A stretch of DNA of 64,000 nucleotides, from positions 16,183 through 80,182 of the forward strand of contig CAYURQ010000003.1 of NCBI GenBank assembly GCA_964447315.1, given 5' to 3'. This stretch comes from MWBV01 sp964447315. GTDB taxonomy: Archaea > Nanobdellota > Nanobdellia > Pacearchaeales > GW2011-AR1. The position numbers were made by a program, and so were the translations under genes. Each line of letters starts with the position of its first letter. The first letter of the stretch is position 1. Positions 34,927 to 42,040 of this stretch are shown piece after piece. The notes under the pieces are model-generated. The model ran no database searches. It was not told the DNA's origin and worked only from the letters and a program-made list of their open reading frames with translations.

Positions 34927-35838
34927 TTAAAATAAGCTAGCGAGACCTGCACCAGCATCTGCTGCTTTTTCCTCCTTTGATTTAGTTTCTTGTTTTGGTT
35001 TTTCTTGATCTTTAGTATTTTCACTTTCAGTTGAAACAGGTTCAGGATCTGGCTCTCCTGTTAAGATTCTATTTATTTTATTGGCATGTGCATTTGCTTT
35101 ACTTATCATGACTTTAACAGTGTCTTTAGTTGTGTATCCAATAGAAACTGCAAATGGTAACGCTTTTCCAGCAGCATATTTTATATTTGAAATTGCTTGT
35201 TCTTTATCTATTTTTAATTCTTCATAAAATAAATTTTCTTTTGTATCAAATGAGCATAAGGGAATAAAACCAATCTTAAATGGTTTAATGTTTAATTTTG
35301 CCATTATATCTGCTGCTCCTTGAGAAATTTTTTTACCTTTTTCTGCAACAACTTTTGGTTCTTTAATTGTAATTTTACCTTTTTCAATTTGAATTTGAAT
35401 TCCTAATGATCCTAATTCTGAAATTGCTGGTCCTGGAACTAATTCAGTTGGTCCGTCGGGTATTTCAATATCACTTAAAGCTTCTTGTCCTGCTTTTGCC
35501 TTTGCTGGACTTTGATTTTTAAGTAAAACTCCTGCTAACTCAAAAGAACCTAAATCAGAAAATAAAATTGCAAAAGCATCATCTATTTTTGTTTTTAATT
35601 TTTCAACCTGTTCTTTTAGTTCTTTATCTGTTGAATCAAGAGCACGAATAATTAAACTTTTTTTTGGAACTTTAACAATGGCTTTGCCTCTAAGTTTTTT
35701 AACAATTTCTTGAAATTGTCCCCCTGGAATATTTTTAATTGAAGCAATTAATATTGTTTTTTTATTTTTCACTAAATCTGTTAATTCTTTTACTGTTTGT
35801 TTTTTTACTTCTGAAACTTGTGCTTTTTGTTTTGCCAT
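34927..35838 (-). CDS. 50S ribosomal protein L10/P0
   Basis: It anchors the L12 stalk to 23S rRNA. The N-terminal rRNA-binding domain shows VKELTDLVKNKKTILIASIK, NIPGGQFQEIVKKLRGKA and KVPKKSLIIRALDS; the archaeal insertion domain covers about 105-185 (TELVPGPAISELGSLGIQIQ); the C-terminal tail DAGAGLASLF matches that of L12. The 303 residues are slightly below the usual archaeal length of 320-340. It follows L1 by one base in the operon. Confidence 0.92.
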   Translation of the reverse strand: MAKQKAQVSEVKKQTVKELTDLVKNKKTILIASIKNIPGGQFQEIVKKLRGKAIVKVPKKSLIIRALDSTDKELKEQVEKLKTKIDDAFAILFSDLGSFELAGVLLKNQSPAKAKAGQEALSDIEIPDGPTELVPGPAISELGSLGIQIQIEKGKITIKEPKVVAEKGKKISQGAADIMAKLNIKPFKIGFIPLCSFDTKENLFYEELKIDKEQAISNIKYAAGKALPFAVSIGYTTKDTVKVMISKANAHANKINRILTGEPDPEPVSTESENTKDQEKPKQETKSKEEKAADAGAGLASLF

Positions 35839-35839
35839 T

Positions 35840-36469
35840 TTATCTTATATTAATTTTAATTGGTTTAGTCATTGTAAATTTTAATTCAATGTTTTTGATA
35901 TTTTCTTTATCACGAGGAAATTCTTTTATTAAAGAATTATAAATAGAAGTTATATTTTCAATAATATCTTTATCTAGCATACTTTGTTTTCCAATTGGAA
36001 GCTTAATGCTAGCTTCTTTTACTTTTATTTTAATACTATTGTTTATTTTTTGTTTTAGTTCATTGATTGTTTTATCATCAGCATTCATAATTATTCCTAA
36101 TTGTGGGCTTGGCATTTTTCCTGCAGGGCCTAATACACGTCCAAACGTTGATGCAACTTTTGGCATTATGCTTGCTTGCGCAATAAAAAAATCATATTTT
36201 TTCACAATGTTTTTTAATTGTTTTTTATCATTGTATTTTTTGAAATCATTTGGCGTGATAGTGTCTAGATTAGAGTTTTCTACTTCTAGAAATCCTGCAA
36301 TTTTTTTATCTTTTACTTTGTGAGGTAAATTTGCAACAATATTTATGGTTGTTCTTTTTAAATCTAATTTTTGTAGATTTACAATTAAGTCTACTGTTTG
36401 GTTGAATTTTCTTTGTTTTTCTTTACGTAATTCTTGTAAAACTTGTTTTAATTGTTCTTGAAATTCCAT
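35840..36469 (-). CDS. 50S ribosomal protein L1
   Basis: It forms the mobile stalk near the E site. The motif QASIMPKVASTFGRVLGPAG KM-type signature is seen at about residues 95-117, with PSPQLGI after it, FNQTVDLIVNLQKLDLKRTT at the start and the final SIKINIR-like strand (TMTKPIKINIR). Its 209 residues are normal for archaea. It heads the L1-L10-unknown-L12 operon. Archaeal L1 is known to repress its own mRNA; a candidate leader structure is listed separately. Confidence 0.93.
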   Translation of the reverse strand: MEFQEQLKQVLQELRKEKQRKFNQTVDLIVNLQKLDLKRTTINIVANLPHKVKDKKIAGFLEVENSNLDTITPNDFKKYNDKKQLKNIVKKYDFFIAQASIMPKVASTFGRVLGPAGKMPSPQLGIIMNADDKTINELKQKINNSIKIKVKEASIKLPIGKQSMLDKDIIENITSIYNSLIKEFPRDKENIKNIELKFTMTKPIKINIR

Positions 36470-36517
36470 TTTCTTTTCATTAAAATGTATTTATTTTAAG
36501 CCTCCCAAATTATGCGT

Positions 36518-36541
36518 CATAAGCATAGATTATATCTTATG
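36518..36541 (-). promoter_or_regulatory. Possible leader hairpin upstream of the L1 operon
   Basis: CATAAG and CTTATG form a six-pair inverted repeat around a 12-base interval, about 50-70 bases before the L1 ATG, in a patch less AT-rich than its surroundings (tatgcgtcataagc, ttatggcgatatgg). It could be an L1-binding site for autoregulation or a promoter element; neither can be decided by eye. Confidence 0.25.
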
Positions 36542-36651
36542 GCGATATGGTTCAAACGACTTATTTTTTTGAGATGATTTTGCTTTATAAAGGTTTTGAT
36601 TATTGTTTATTACATATATTTTTAAAAAGAAATAAGAATTTTTGAGTTATA

Positions 36652-37002
36652 ATGGAACTTATAGCATTACTTTCATCTGGAAAAGGAACTTGGGCACAAG
36701 TATCTGGTCTTATGGCTCATGGTGAGTGGGATAAAATAATTATTTTAGGAAGTGATTTTGCAAAATCTTTTAGCCACCATAAGGAATTTGAATTTGTTAA
36801 AGTAGATTTAGACAAAAAAATTAAGGATCTTAAAGATGAATTCAGTAAAAAATTGCAAGGAAAAATTAAGGGAACAGAAGTTGCATTAAGTATTGCATCT
36901 GGTGATGGAAAAGAACATATGTCTTTAATTTCTGCTTTACTTGGATTGCCTGTTGGAATTAGATTTGCTGCCCTTACTAAAGATGGTGTTATTGATTTGT
37001 GA
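36652..37002 (+). CDS. Small Rossmann-like protein with CARF-like features (116 aa)
   Basis: It begins MELIALLSSGKGTWAQVSGL, alternates strand and helix, and ends with ALSIASGDGKEHMSLISALL followed by GLPVGIRFAAL. The loop SGDGKEHM occupies the place of the TGGTKxM-type ligand loop in CARF domains, which bind cyclic oligoadenylates, and the overall size suits a single such fold. There is no effector domain and no CRISPR gene in the window. The fold suggestion is tentative; the sequence looks like a conserved archaeal family of unknown role. Confidence 0.5.
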   Translation: MELIALLSSGKGTWAQVSGLMAHGEWDKIIILGSDFAKSFSHHKEFEFVKVDLDKKIKDLKDEFSKKLQGKIKGTEVALSIASGDGKEHMSLISALLGLPVGIRFAALTKDGVIDL

Positions 37003-37270
37003 GATTTAATTAAAAAGATATAATGGTTGTAATGCTTGTGGATATGAAATTGTTAATAAATTAACTTATAAGGAAATAAATTAAAAGAATTTTACTTCTG
37101 GAAATTTTGTGTTATTATATATTTTTAGTGAACTTGAGAAAGAAACTTACTCAAGATTTTTCAAGTATTTTTTCATTTAAATAAGAAAACTATTATTGGT
37201 TGTGAATAGATTTTGTAACTATTCTTTAAATTATAATAATGATTAAAAACAAGGTTTTCCCTGGATTATT
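37003..37270. other. Non-coding stretch
   Basis: A gap of 268 bases. The only structure seen is the inverted repeat CTTGAG/CTCAAG at 37133-37155 with an 11-base loop, followed by a T-rich string. AT-rich promoter-like strings precede the exonuclease gene. No tRNA or coding frame was found. Confidence 0.4.
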
Positions 37271-37921
37271 ATGATAATTTTGGATATTGAAACAACAGGA
37301 TTAACAAGTGATTATGGAATTTATGAACTTGGTGCAATAAATTTAGATTATCCTATGCATTATTTTTTGCAGAATTGTAGAATTGATTTAAGTGATATTG
37401 TTACAGAAGGGGCTTTAAAGGTTAATGGAAAAACAATTCAAGAACTAAATGATTCCAGTAAACAATCTCAAAAACAATTATTAGAGAATTATTTATTTTG
37501 GGTTGAAAAACAACCTGAAAAAATATTTTTTGGACAGAATGTTGGATGGGATATTACAATGATACAATCTAAGGCAATAAAATACAATATTCATGATATG
37601 TTTTTAAATATTCATGGACAAAGAGGATTTGATTTACATACTATTTCTCAGGATAAATATAAAGATATTCATGGGAAATATTATTTAGATGATAAAGGAA
37701 AAAGCTTAATGAAGTTAGGAAAGACTTTGGAATTTTGCGGAATCCAGGATAACAGAGTAAAGATTTTTGGAAATAAAGTTGTTAAAGAAGGTGAATTTCA
37801 TAATGCTTTGGAGGATTGTAAATTAGAAGGAGAGGCTTTGATTAGATTAAAATTTGGAATTAATCTTTTTCCTGAATATGCTCATTTTAAAATTCCAGAT
37901 TACTTGAAAAAAATAAAATGA
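37271..37921 (+). CDS. DnaQ-like DEDDh 3'-5' exonuclease
   Basis: ExoI is LDIETTGLTSDYG with Asp5 and Glu7, ExoII is FFGQNVGWDITMI (Asp), and ExoIII is FHNALEDCKLEGEAL with the His and Asp of the DEDDh class. The 216 residues are a single nuclease domain. It overlaps the GINS gene by four bases (ATGA), so a replication role such as proofreading or end processing is plausible. RNase T-type activity on RNA is an alternative. Confidence 0.85.
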   Translation: MIILDIETTGLTSDYGIYELGAINLDYPMHYFLQNCRIDLSDIVTEGALKVNGKTIQELNDSSKQSQKQLLENYLFWVEKQPEKIFFGQNVGWDITMIQSKAIKYNIHDMFLNIHGQRGFDLHTISQDKYKDIHGKYYLDDKGKSLMKLGKTLEFCGIQDNRVKIFGNKVVKEGEFHNALEDCKLEGEALIRLKFGINLFPEYAHFKIPDYLKKIK

Positions 37922-38472
37922 TATCTTATAATGAAATTTATGAAGCAGCTCGTAAGGAACGTTATTCAGAGCAATTGCAGCCAATTCAAAAAAATTTTGT
38001 TTCAGAAGTTTCTAAATATCTTAAAGAAAAAAAAGAAATAGTTTCAAGAGAAGGTGAATTTTCAGATAATGTTCTTAAAATTAAGAAACAATTAGAGAAT
38101 GCAATAACTCTTTTTAAAGAATTAGTTATAAGGCGTAGAAAAAAAATATTAAACTTGGTTTTAATTGCATCTGAAACAGGAATTTCAAAACAAGATTTTG
38201 AAAATATGTTGAGTATTGAAAAAGAATTATTTGAGGATTTGATGAAATGTGCAGAAGGTTCTGATAAAAAATTAAGTGGTTTATTAAGCTCTGGTGAAGG
38301 AGAAATAGAATCAAAAAATGAAATGGTTTTATTTTTAGGAGATGTTGGAGAGTTTGTTGGTTTAAATGGAGAGATGATGGGGCCTTTTGAAAAAGGACAA
38401 ATTGCTAACCTACCTAAGGAAGTTGTGAAAATTTTAATTGATGGTAAAAAAGTGGAAGTTATTGAAAAGTAA
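37918..38472 (+). CDS. GINS complex subunit (archaeal Gins51-like)
   Basis: GINS activates the MCM helicase at the replication fork. Residues 1-110 form the helical A domain typical of Sld5/Psf1: MISYNEIYEAARKERYSEQL and TLFKELVIRRRKKILNLVL. The C-terminal B domain carries FLGDVGEFVGLNGEMMGPFE followed by KGQIANLPKEVVKILIDGKK, a strong match to the archaeal consensus. At 184 residues the order is A then B. Many DPANN archaea have a single GINS gene forming a homotetramer; whether that holds here cannot be seen. Confidence 0.82.
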   Translation: MISYNEIYEAARKERYSEQLQPIQKNFVSEVSKYLKEKKEIVSREGEFSDNVLKIKKQLENAITLFKELVIRRRKKILNLVLIASETGISKQDFENMLSIEKELFEDLMKCAEGSDKKLSGLLSSGEGEIESKNEMVLFLGDVGEFVGLNGEMMGPFEKGQIANLPKEVVKILIDGKKVEVIEK

Positions 38473-38503
38473 GATTTATTAAGTAAATATATTTAAATTG
38501 AAT

Positions 38504-38734
38504 ATGGCAAAACATCCTTTAAGCTCAATAATCGTTGGAATAATTTTAATTATTGGAGGTTTGGTTTTAATTAGTATTTCTTTATTTTCTTTTAATAAGG
38601 AAATTCCATTGATTTTAATTTATGGAATTCCAATGTTAATAATTGGAATTGTTCTTTTATTATGGAAAAAAGAAGATGATATTGAACAAAGAAAGGATTT
38701 AATTAAATCTTTGAAAGGAGGAAATAAAAAATGA
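38504..38734 (+). CDS. Small two-span membrane protein (76 aa)
   Basis: The ATG at 38504 gives MAKHPLSSIIVGIILIIGGL; an in-frame TTG six bases upstream is less likely. Two hydrophobic helices are separated by FSFNKEIP, and a basic tail ends KGGNKK. It contains ggaggaaat near its end, which serves as the ribosome binding site for the overlapping YbjQ gene. Function unknown. Confidence 0.6.
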   Translation: MAKHPLSSIIVGIILIIGGLVLISISLFSFNKEIPLILIYGIPMLIIGIVLLLWKKEDDIEQRKDLIKSLKGGNKK

Positions 38735-39057
38735 AAAAACAAGTAATTGTTTTAACAACTGATAAAATTCCTGGAAAAGAAATTAAAGAAATTTTAGGTG
38801 TTGTTAAAGGAAATACGGTTCGTGCTAGAAATGTTGGAAGAGATATTGGTGCAGGTTTTAAGAATTTGATTGGAGGAGAGGTTAAAACTTATACTGATAT
38901 GACTACTCAGTCTCGTGAAGAAGCTTTTAATAGAATGGTTAATCAAGCAGTTGACATGGGAGCAGATGCAATTGTGGGTTTTAGATTTATGACTTCAATG
39001 ATTATGCAAGGAGCTGCAGAAATGTTGGCTTATGGAACAGCAGTTAAGTTGAAATAA
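38731..39057 (+). CDS. YbjQ/UPF0145 family protein
   Basis: The 108-residue product fits the YbjQ (heavy-metal-binding-like) family: VLTTDKIPGKEIKEILGVVK, RARNVGRDIGAGFKNLIGGE, VKTYTDMTTQSREEAFNRMV and ADAIVGFRFMTSMI. These form a small homopentameric fold. The biochemical role is not established despite the family name. It overlaps the preceding membrane protein by four bases, so the two probably act together at the membrane. Confidence 0.87.
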   Translation: MKKQVIVLTTDKIPGKEIKEILGVVKGNTVRARNVGRDIGAGFKNLIGGEVKTYTDMTTQSREEAFNRMVNQAVDMGADAIVGFRFMTSMIMQGAAEMLAYGTAVKLK

Positions 39058-39097
39058 TTTTGGAATATTTTAAATACCGAATTTTCATATTTTATTT

Positions 39098-39943
39098 ATG
39101 AAAAAATATTTTCATAAAATTATAGGTGTGATAGGATTTTTTATATTTATTTTTAGTTTAGTTATAGCTTTTTTTTCAAATAATTCTTACTTTTATGTTT
39201 TCTTTTTATTAGGGTCTTGGTTTATCTTAGATTATGTTAATTTTAAATTAACAAAAAAATCTATAATAAATTTTCTTTTTAAAAAAGGAAATGAATATTT
39301 TATTTTCTTATTATTAATTTTTAATGCTTGTGGGGCTTTTTTAGTTGATTATCTTTATGGTGTTAAAATTGTGGGAATGTGGGAATGGACAAATTATGGT
39401 ATTTTAGAATGGATGGTTATGATTTTTTTAATGACTTTATTTTTTTGTTTTGTTGTTTATGAAACTTATAGATTTTTTTATTTTATTTTATCAAAAGAAT
39501 TTAATGGAAGAGTAAAAAGAAAAAACCATAAAAAATTTGAACATATTTTAATATTAATTGGAGGGTTAATGATTTTTATTCCTTTTATTAATTATTTGTT
39601 TTTTAATAATTTTTATTCAAATTATTTTCTTGTTTTTGCTTTTATTGGAATTTGGTTTATTTGTGATGGTTTTTCTAGTTATTTTCAAGGAAAAACAATT
39701 ATTTCAAAAATTTTAAATGGAAATAAAAAAGTTATATTTTCAATTCTTTTATCTACTTTATTTTTGATGGTTTTTCATGAATTTTTAAATTATTTTGCGG
39801 GTGAATGGACTTATATTAATGCTCCTTTTCAGAGTATTGCTATTTATGGAATTCCAATATCTGTTTTAATTGGATGGATTCCTTTAGTTATTTTTTGTAT
39901 TTCTGTTGTTAATTTAATTAAAATAATTATTGATAAGAATTGA
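39098..39943 (+). CDS. Multi-span membrane protein made of two similar halves (281 aa)
   Basis: About eight hydrophobic helices. Residues about 30-110 (FFLLGSWFILDYVNFKLTKK, VKIVGMWEWTNYG) resemble about 180-260 (FAFIGIWFICDGFSSYFQGK, NYFAGEWTYINAP), indicating an internal duplication of a four-helix unit. A conserved EWT motif appears in both halves. No transporter or enzyme family is recognised; the EW-T and IYGIP segments are faintly like lycopene cyclase-type domains, but not enough for a call. Confidence 0.6.
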   Translation: MKKYFHKIIGVIGFFIFIFSLVIAFFSNNSYFYVFFLLGSWFILDYVNFKLTKKSIINFLFKKGNEYFIFLLLIFNACGAFLVDYLYGVKIVGMWEWTNYGILEWMVMIFLMTLFFCFVVYETYRFFYFILSKEFNGRVKRKNHKKFEHILILIGGLMIFIPFINYLFFNNFYSNYFLVFAFIGIWFICDGFSSYFQGKTIISKILNGNKKVIFSILLSTLFLMVFHEFLNYFAGEWTYINAPFQSIAIYGIPISVLIGWIPLVIFCISVVNLIKIIIDKN

Positions 39944-39945
39944 AA

Positions 39946-40017
<72 letters not shown>

Positions 40018-40067
40018 GTAGCTAAATGTTATTAAAGTTTTGAGAATTATTTAGTTTAAAAGATTTG

Positions 40068-40673
40068 TTATTCTTCTTTTTTATCTTCAGATTTTTCTTT
40101 TTCTTTAGAATCTTCTTTTGTTTCAGATTTTTCTTCTTTAATTTCTTTGATTACTTTAAGAATTCTTATTTCACATAAGGATAGAGGATAAATTTTCTTT
40201 AATTTAATACTTAAAGATTTTTGTAATTTATTACGTAGTATTTCTTCAAAAATAATTTCAGATGTTTTTGTTTTGCAGTATTTTGTTAATTCTTTCTTAG
40301 CTTCTTTTCTTAATTCATTTTTCACTGCACGAGAAACTTTTCTTCTAGTAATTATAAATGGCTTAATTAATATTTCAGTATTTTTACAAGGAATTGTAAA
40401 CGAATCTTCAACATAATCAGTTCCTTTCCTAACCATTCTTCTTAAATAATATGGCATTACTTTGATTTCTTTTGGAATAGAAATTGCTTTATCATCTTTG
40501 ACATGAACCTTAAAGTTCATTAAAATACTTTTTCCTTTTAATATTCTTGTTAAATCATATTTTATTTCTTTTTCTTGTAATTCAGAAATATCCATTGCTA
40601 GTAACTGAGTTTCTTTTTTTATAAGTGGTATTTCTACATCAAAAAACTTTTTTTTCTTTTTTGCAATTGCCAT
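40068..40673 (-). CDS. 30S ribosomal protein S3Ae (S1e)
   Basis: The archaeal/eukaryotic small-subunit protein S3Ae. Characteristic segments are KKFFDVEIPLIKKETQLLA at the start, DLTRILKGKSILMNFKV, YYLRRMVRKGTDYVEDSFTI and FIITRRKVSRAVKNELRKEA. It ends in a Glu/Lys-rich tail of about 25 residues. The 201 residues are typical. It lies downstream of L44e on the same strand. Confidence 0.9.
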   Translation of the reverse strand: MAIAKKKKKFFDVEIPLIKKETQLLAMDISELQEKEIKYDLTRILKGKSILMNFKVHVKDDKAISIPKEIKVMPYYLRRMVRKGTDYVEDSFTIPCKNTEILIKPFIITRRKVSRAVKNELRKEAKKELTKYCKTKTSEIIFEEILRNKLQKSLSIKLKKIYPLSLCEIRILKVIKEIKEEKSETKEDSKEKEKSEDKKEE

Positions 40674-40743
40674 TTAAAACAACCCCTGGTTTTTTTGGAT
40701 TTTCCTTAAACCATTGAAATTTATTTTATTATTTGTTTTCATT

Positions 40744-41058
40744 TTATTCTTGTAATTGTTTACCTGCTCTTTTACCTGATTTTTGGTATTTTGATTTCCC
40801 GCATTCGCTACATATATACATGATATTTGTTTTTTTAGTTGTTTTTGATTTTCTTTTATGCTTTGTTTGTGCTGGTTTAGAACCCCATTTTCCTTTATTT
40901 CCAATGCCTATTCCAAGTCCACGAAGGTTTGCTCTTACTCTTCCCCCTCCCCGAGTCATTACTCCTCTCGAAAATCCAGTTCCTACTAATTTTATTTTTT
41001 GTTCTGTCTTTTTTTTACAATAAGGACAGTATCTTTTTGTTTTTTTTGGAAGTTTCAT
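40744..41058 (-). CDS. 50S ribosomal protein L44e
   Basis: A zinc-ribbon ribosomal protein of the large subunit. The zinc ligands are seen as YCPYCKKKTEQKIKL near residue 10 and YICSECGKSKYQKSGKRAG near residue 85. The central basic region RGGGRVRANLRGLGIGIGNK is more Gly-rich than usual. The ATG at 41058 is chosen over an upstream TTG. The S27e gene that often follows L44e in archaea is not present; S3Ae follows instead. Confidence 0.85.
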   Translation of the reverse strand: MKLPKKTKRYCPYCKKKTEQKIKLVGTGFSRGVMTRGGGRVRANLRGLGIGIGNKGKWGSKPAQTKHKRKSKTTKKTNIMYICSECGKSKYQKSGKRAGKQLQE

Positions 41059-41135
41059 AGTCAATAGTGTGAATGTTTGCTTTATAAAGTTTTTTATAGT
41101 TTGGTCCCGCAGTTATACTGTTTAATTTCAATAAA

Positions 41136-41411
41136 ATGAGAATAAAATTTAAAGAAAAAGGGAATCAAAGAAAGTTTTTTAAATTAGTTTTACAAAAAAC
41201 AAATTGTCCCTCTCTTGTGGAGTTAATTAATAGAGGAATTAGTATTAATTATTCTACTTTGAAAAATTATTATCTTGAAGAAAGATTAATGCCTTTAGAT
41301 TTATTTGAAAATTTAATTGATTTAAGTGGAATAGATAAAAAAGGTTTGGATTTTCAAGTTGTTTTAGATAATTGGGGGCAGGTTATTGGGGGTAGAAATA
41401 GTAAAAAATAA
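41136..41411 (+). CDS. Small helical protein with a possible HTH (91 aa)
   Basis: The sequence LVLQKTNCPSLVELINRGIS then INYSTLKNYYLEERLMPLDL reads as two helix-turn-helix-like segments, and the C-terminus NWGQVIGGRNSKK resembles a motif at the end of several small DPANN proteins I have the impression of recognising. This suggests a DNA- or RNA-binding regulator, but no named family can be assigned. It is divergent from L44e. Confidence 0.5.
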   Translation: MRIKFKEKGNQRKFFKLVLQKTNCPSLVELINRGISINYSTLKNYYLEERLMPLDLFENLIDLSGIDKKGLDFQVVLDNWGQVIGGRNSKK

Positions 41412-41415
41412 TTTA

Positions 41416-41487
41416 TGATCCTGCGCAGAATTGAACTGCAATCTCATCCATGTCAAGGATGCGTCTTAACCATTGGACTACAGGATC
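41416..41487 (-). tRNA. tRNA-Val (anticodon GAC)
   Basis: Acceptor stem GATCCTG/CAGGATC, anticodon stem CATCC/GGATG with loop TTGACAT (anticodon GAC), and T arm TGCAG-TTCAATT-CTGCG with one wobble pair. Discriminator A, no intron. The D stem is short (three clear pairs). Confidence 0.9.
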
Positions 41488-41587
41488 TCAAAAATAAAAA
41501 AAACCTTGAGTTTCTTTTGAACTTTCTGGAATCCCTGAAAAATAAAATCCAAGAAATATTTAAATATGTTCTTTATTTGTGTTATTT

Positions 41588-41791
41588 ATGATAAATAGGC
41601 ATGATAAAAGAAGAGGAGGTAATCATATATTTTTTTTTATTTATTTGATTTTAGCTTTATATTTGGTTAATTCAGGATTTAAATTTATTACAATGCCTGA
41701 TTTTATATTAAATATTGAAAATTGGATAATTATTATTTCAGGTGGATTATTGTTTTTTGCAGGATTTAAATTTTTAAAAAGAAAATATTAA
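41588..41791 (+). CDS. Small two-span membrane protein (67 aa)
   Basis: The ATG at 41588 gives MINRHDKRRGGNHIFFFIYL; an upstream GTG at 41579 adds three residues. Two hydrophobic helices (about 14-32 and 46-60) and a basic end FKFLKRKY. No family is recognised. Confidence 0.5.
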   Translation: MINRHDKRRGGNHIFFFIYLILALYLVNSGFKFITMPDFILNIENWIIIISGGLLFFAGFKFLKRKY

Positions 41792-41821
41792 TTTTTTAAA
41801 TTATTTATAAATTATTTATAC

Positions 41822-41877
41822 TTACTAAGTTAATAAATTACTAAGTAAGTTATTTAATAAGAAAACTTTATATACTT
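41822..41877 (+). promoter_or_regulatory. Promoter with direct repeat before the secretion operon
   Basis: TTACTAAGT occurs twice, at 41822-41830 and 41838-41846, with a 16-base period, each within a partly palindromic context (cttactaagt, ctaagtaagt). Twenty bases further is the TATA-like ctttatatactt (41866-41877), and the first gene starts at 41912 after gaggagag. The repeat is well placed for an activator or repressor site. Confidence 0.4.
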
Positions 41878-41911
41878 AAATTCTCTTAATTATTTTAGGA
41901 AAGAGGAGAGA

Positions 41912-42040
41912 ATGAAAAAATATTTACTTCTTATAGAAGATGAAAGGCTTTGGGAAAAGTTCAAAAAATCTATTAAAAAAGACATAAATACTGAACTTAT
42001 TGAACTAATAAAAGAAAAAGCAGAGGGTAAAAATGATTAG
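41912..42040 (+). CDS. Small charged protein leading the secretion operon (42 aa)
   Basis: A 42-residue frame, MKKYLLLIEDERLWEKFKKS then IKKDINTELIELIKEKAEGK. It has a good ribosome binding site (gaggagag) and its end overlaps the next ATG (aaaatgattag). The short strand followed by two amphipathic helices is reminiscent of small ribbon-helix-helix proteins, which would fit autoregulation of the operon, but that is speculative. Confidence 0.55.
   Translation: MKKYLLLIEDERLWEKFKKSIKKDINTELIELIKEKAEGKND

Noticed and set aside
37133..37155. Intrinsic terminator from CTTGAG/CTCAAG
   Set aside because: It lies about 130 bases after the nearest stop and has a long loop, so I mention it only as a structure.
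40674..40904. 76-codon minus-strand frame overlapping L44e
   Set aside because: It is a shadow of L44e in another frame, with Asn/Lys/Gln-rich composition and no homologous motif.
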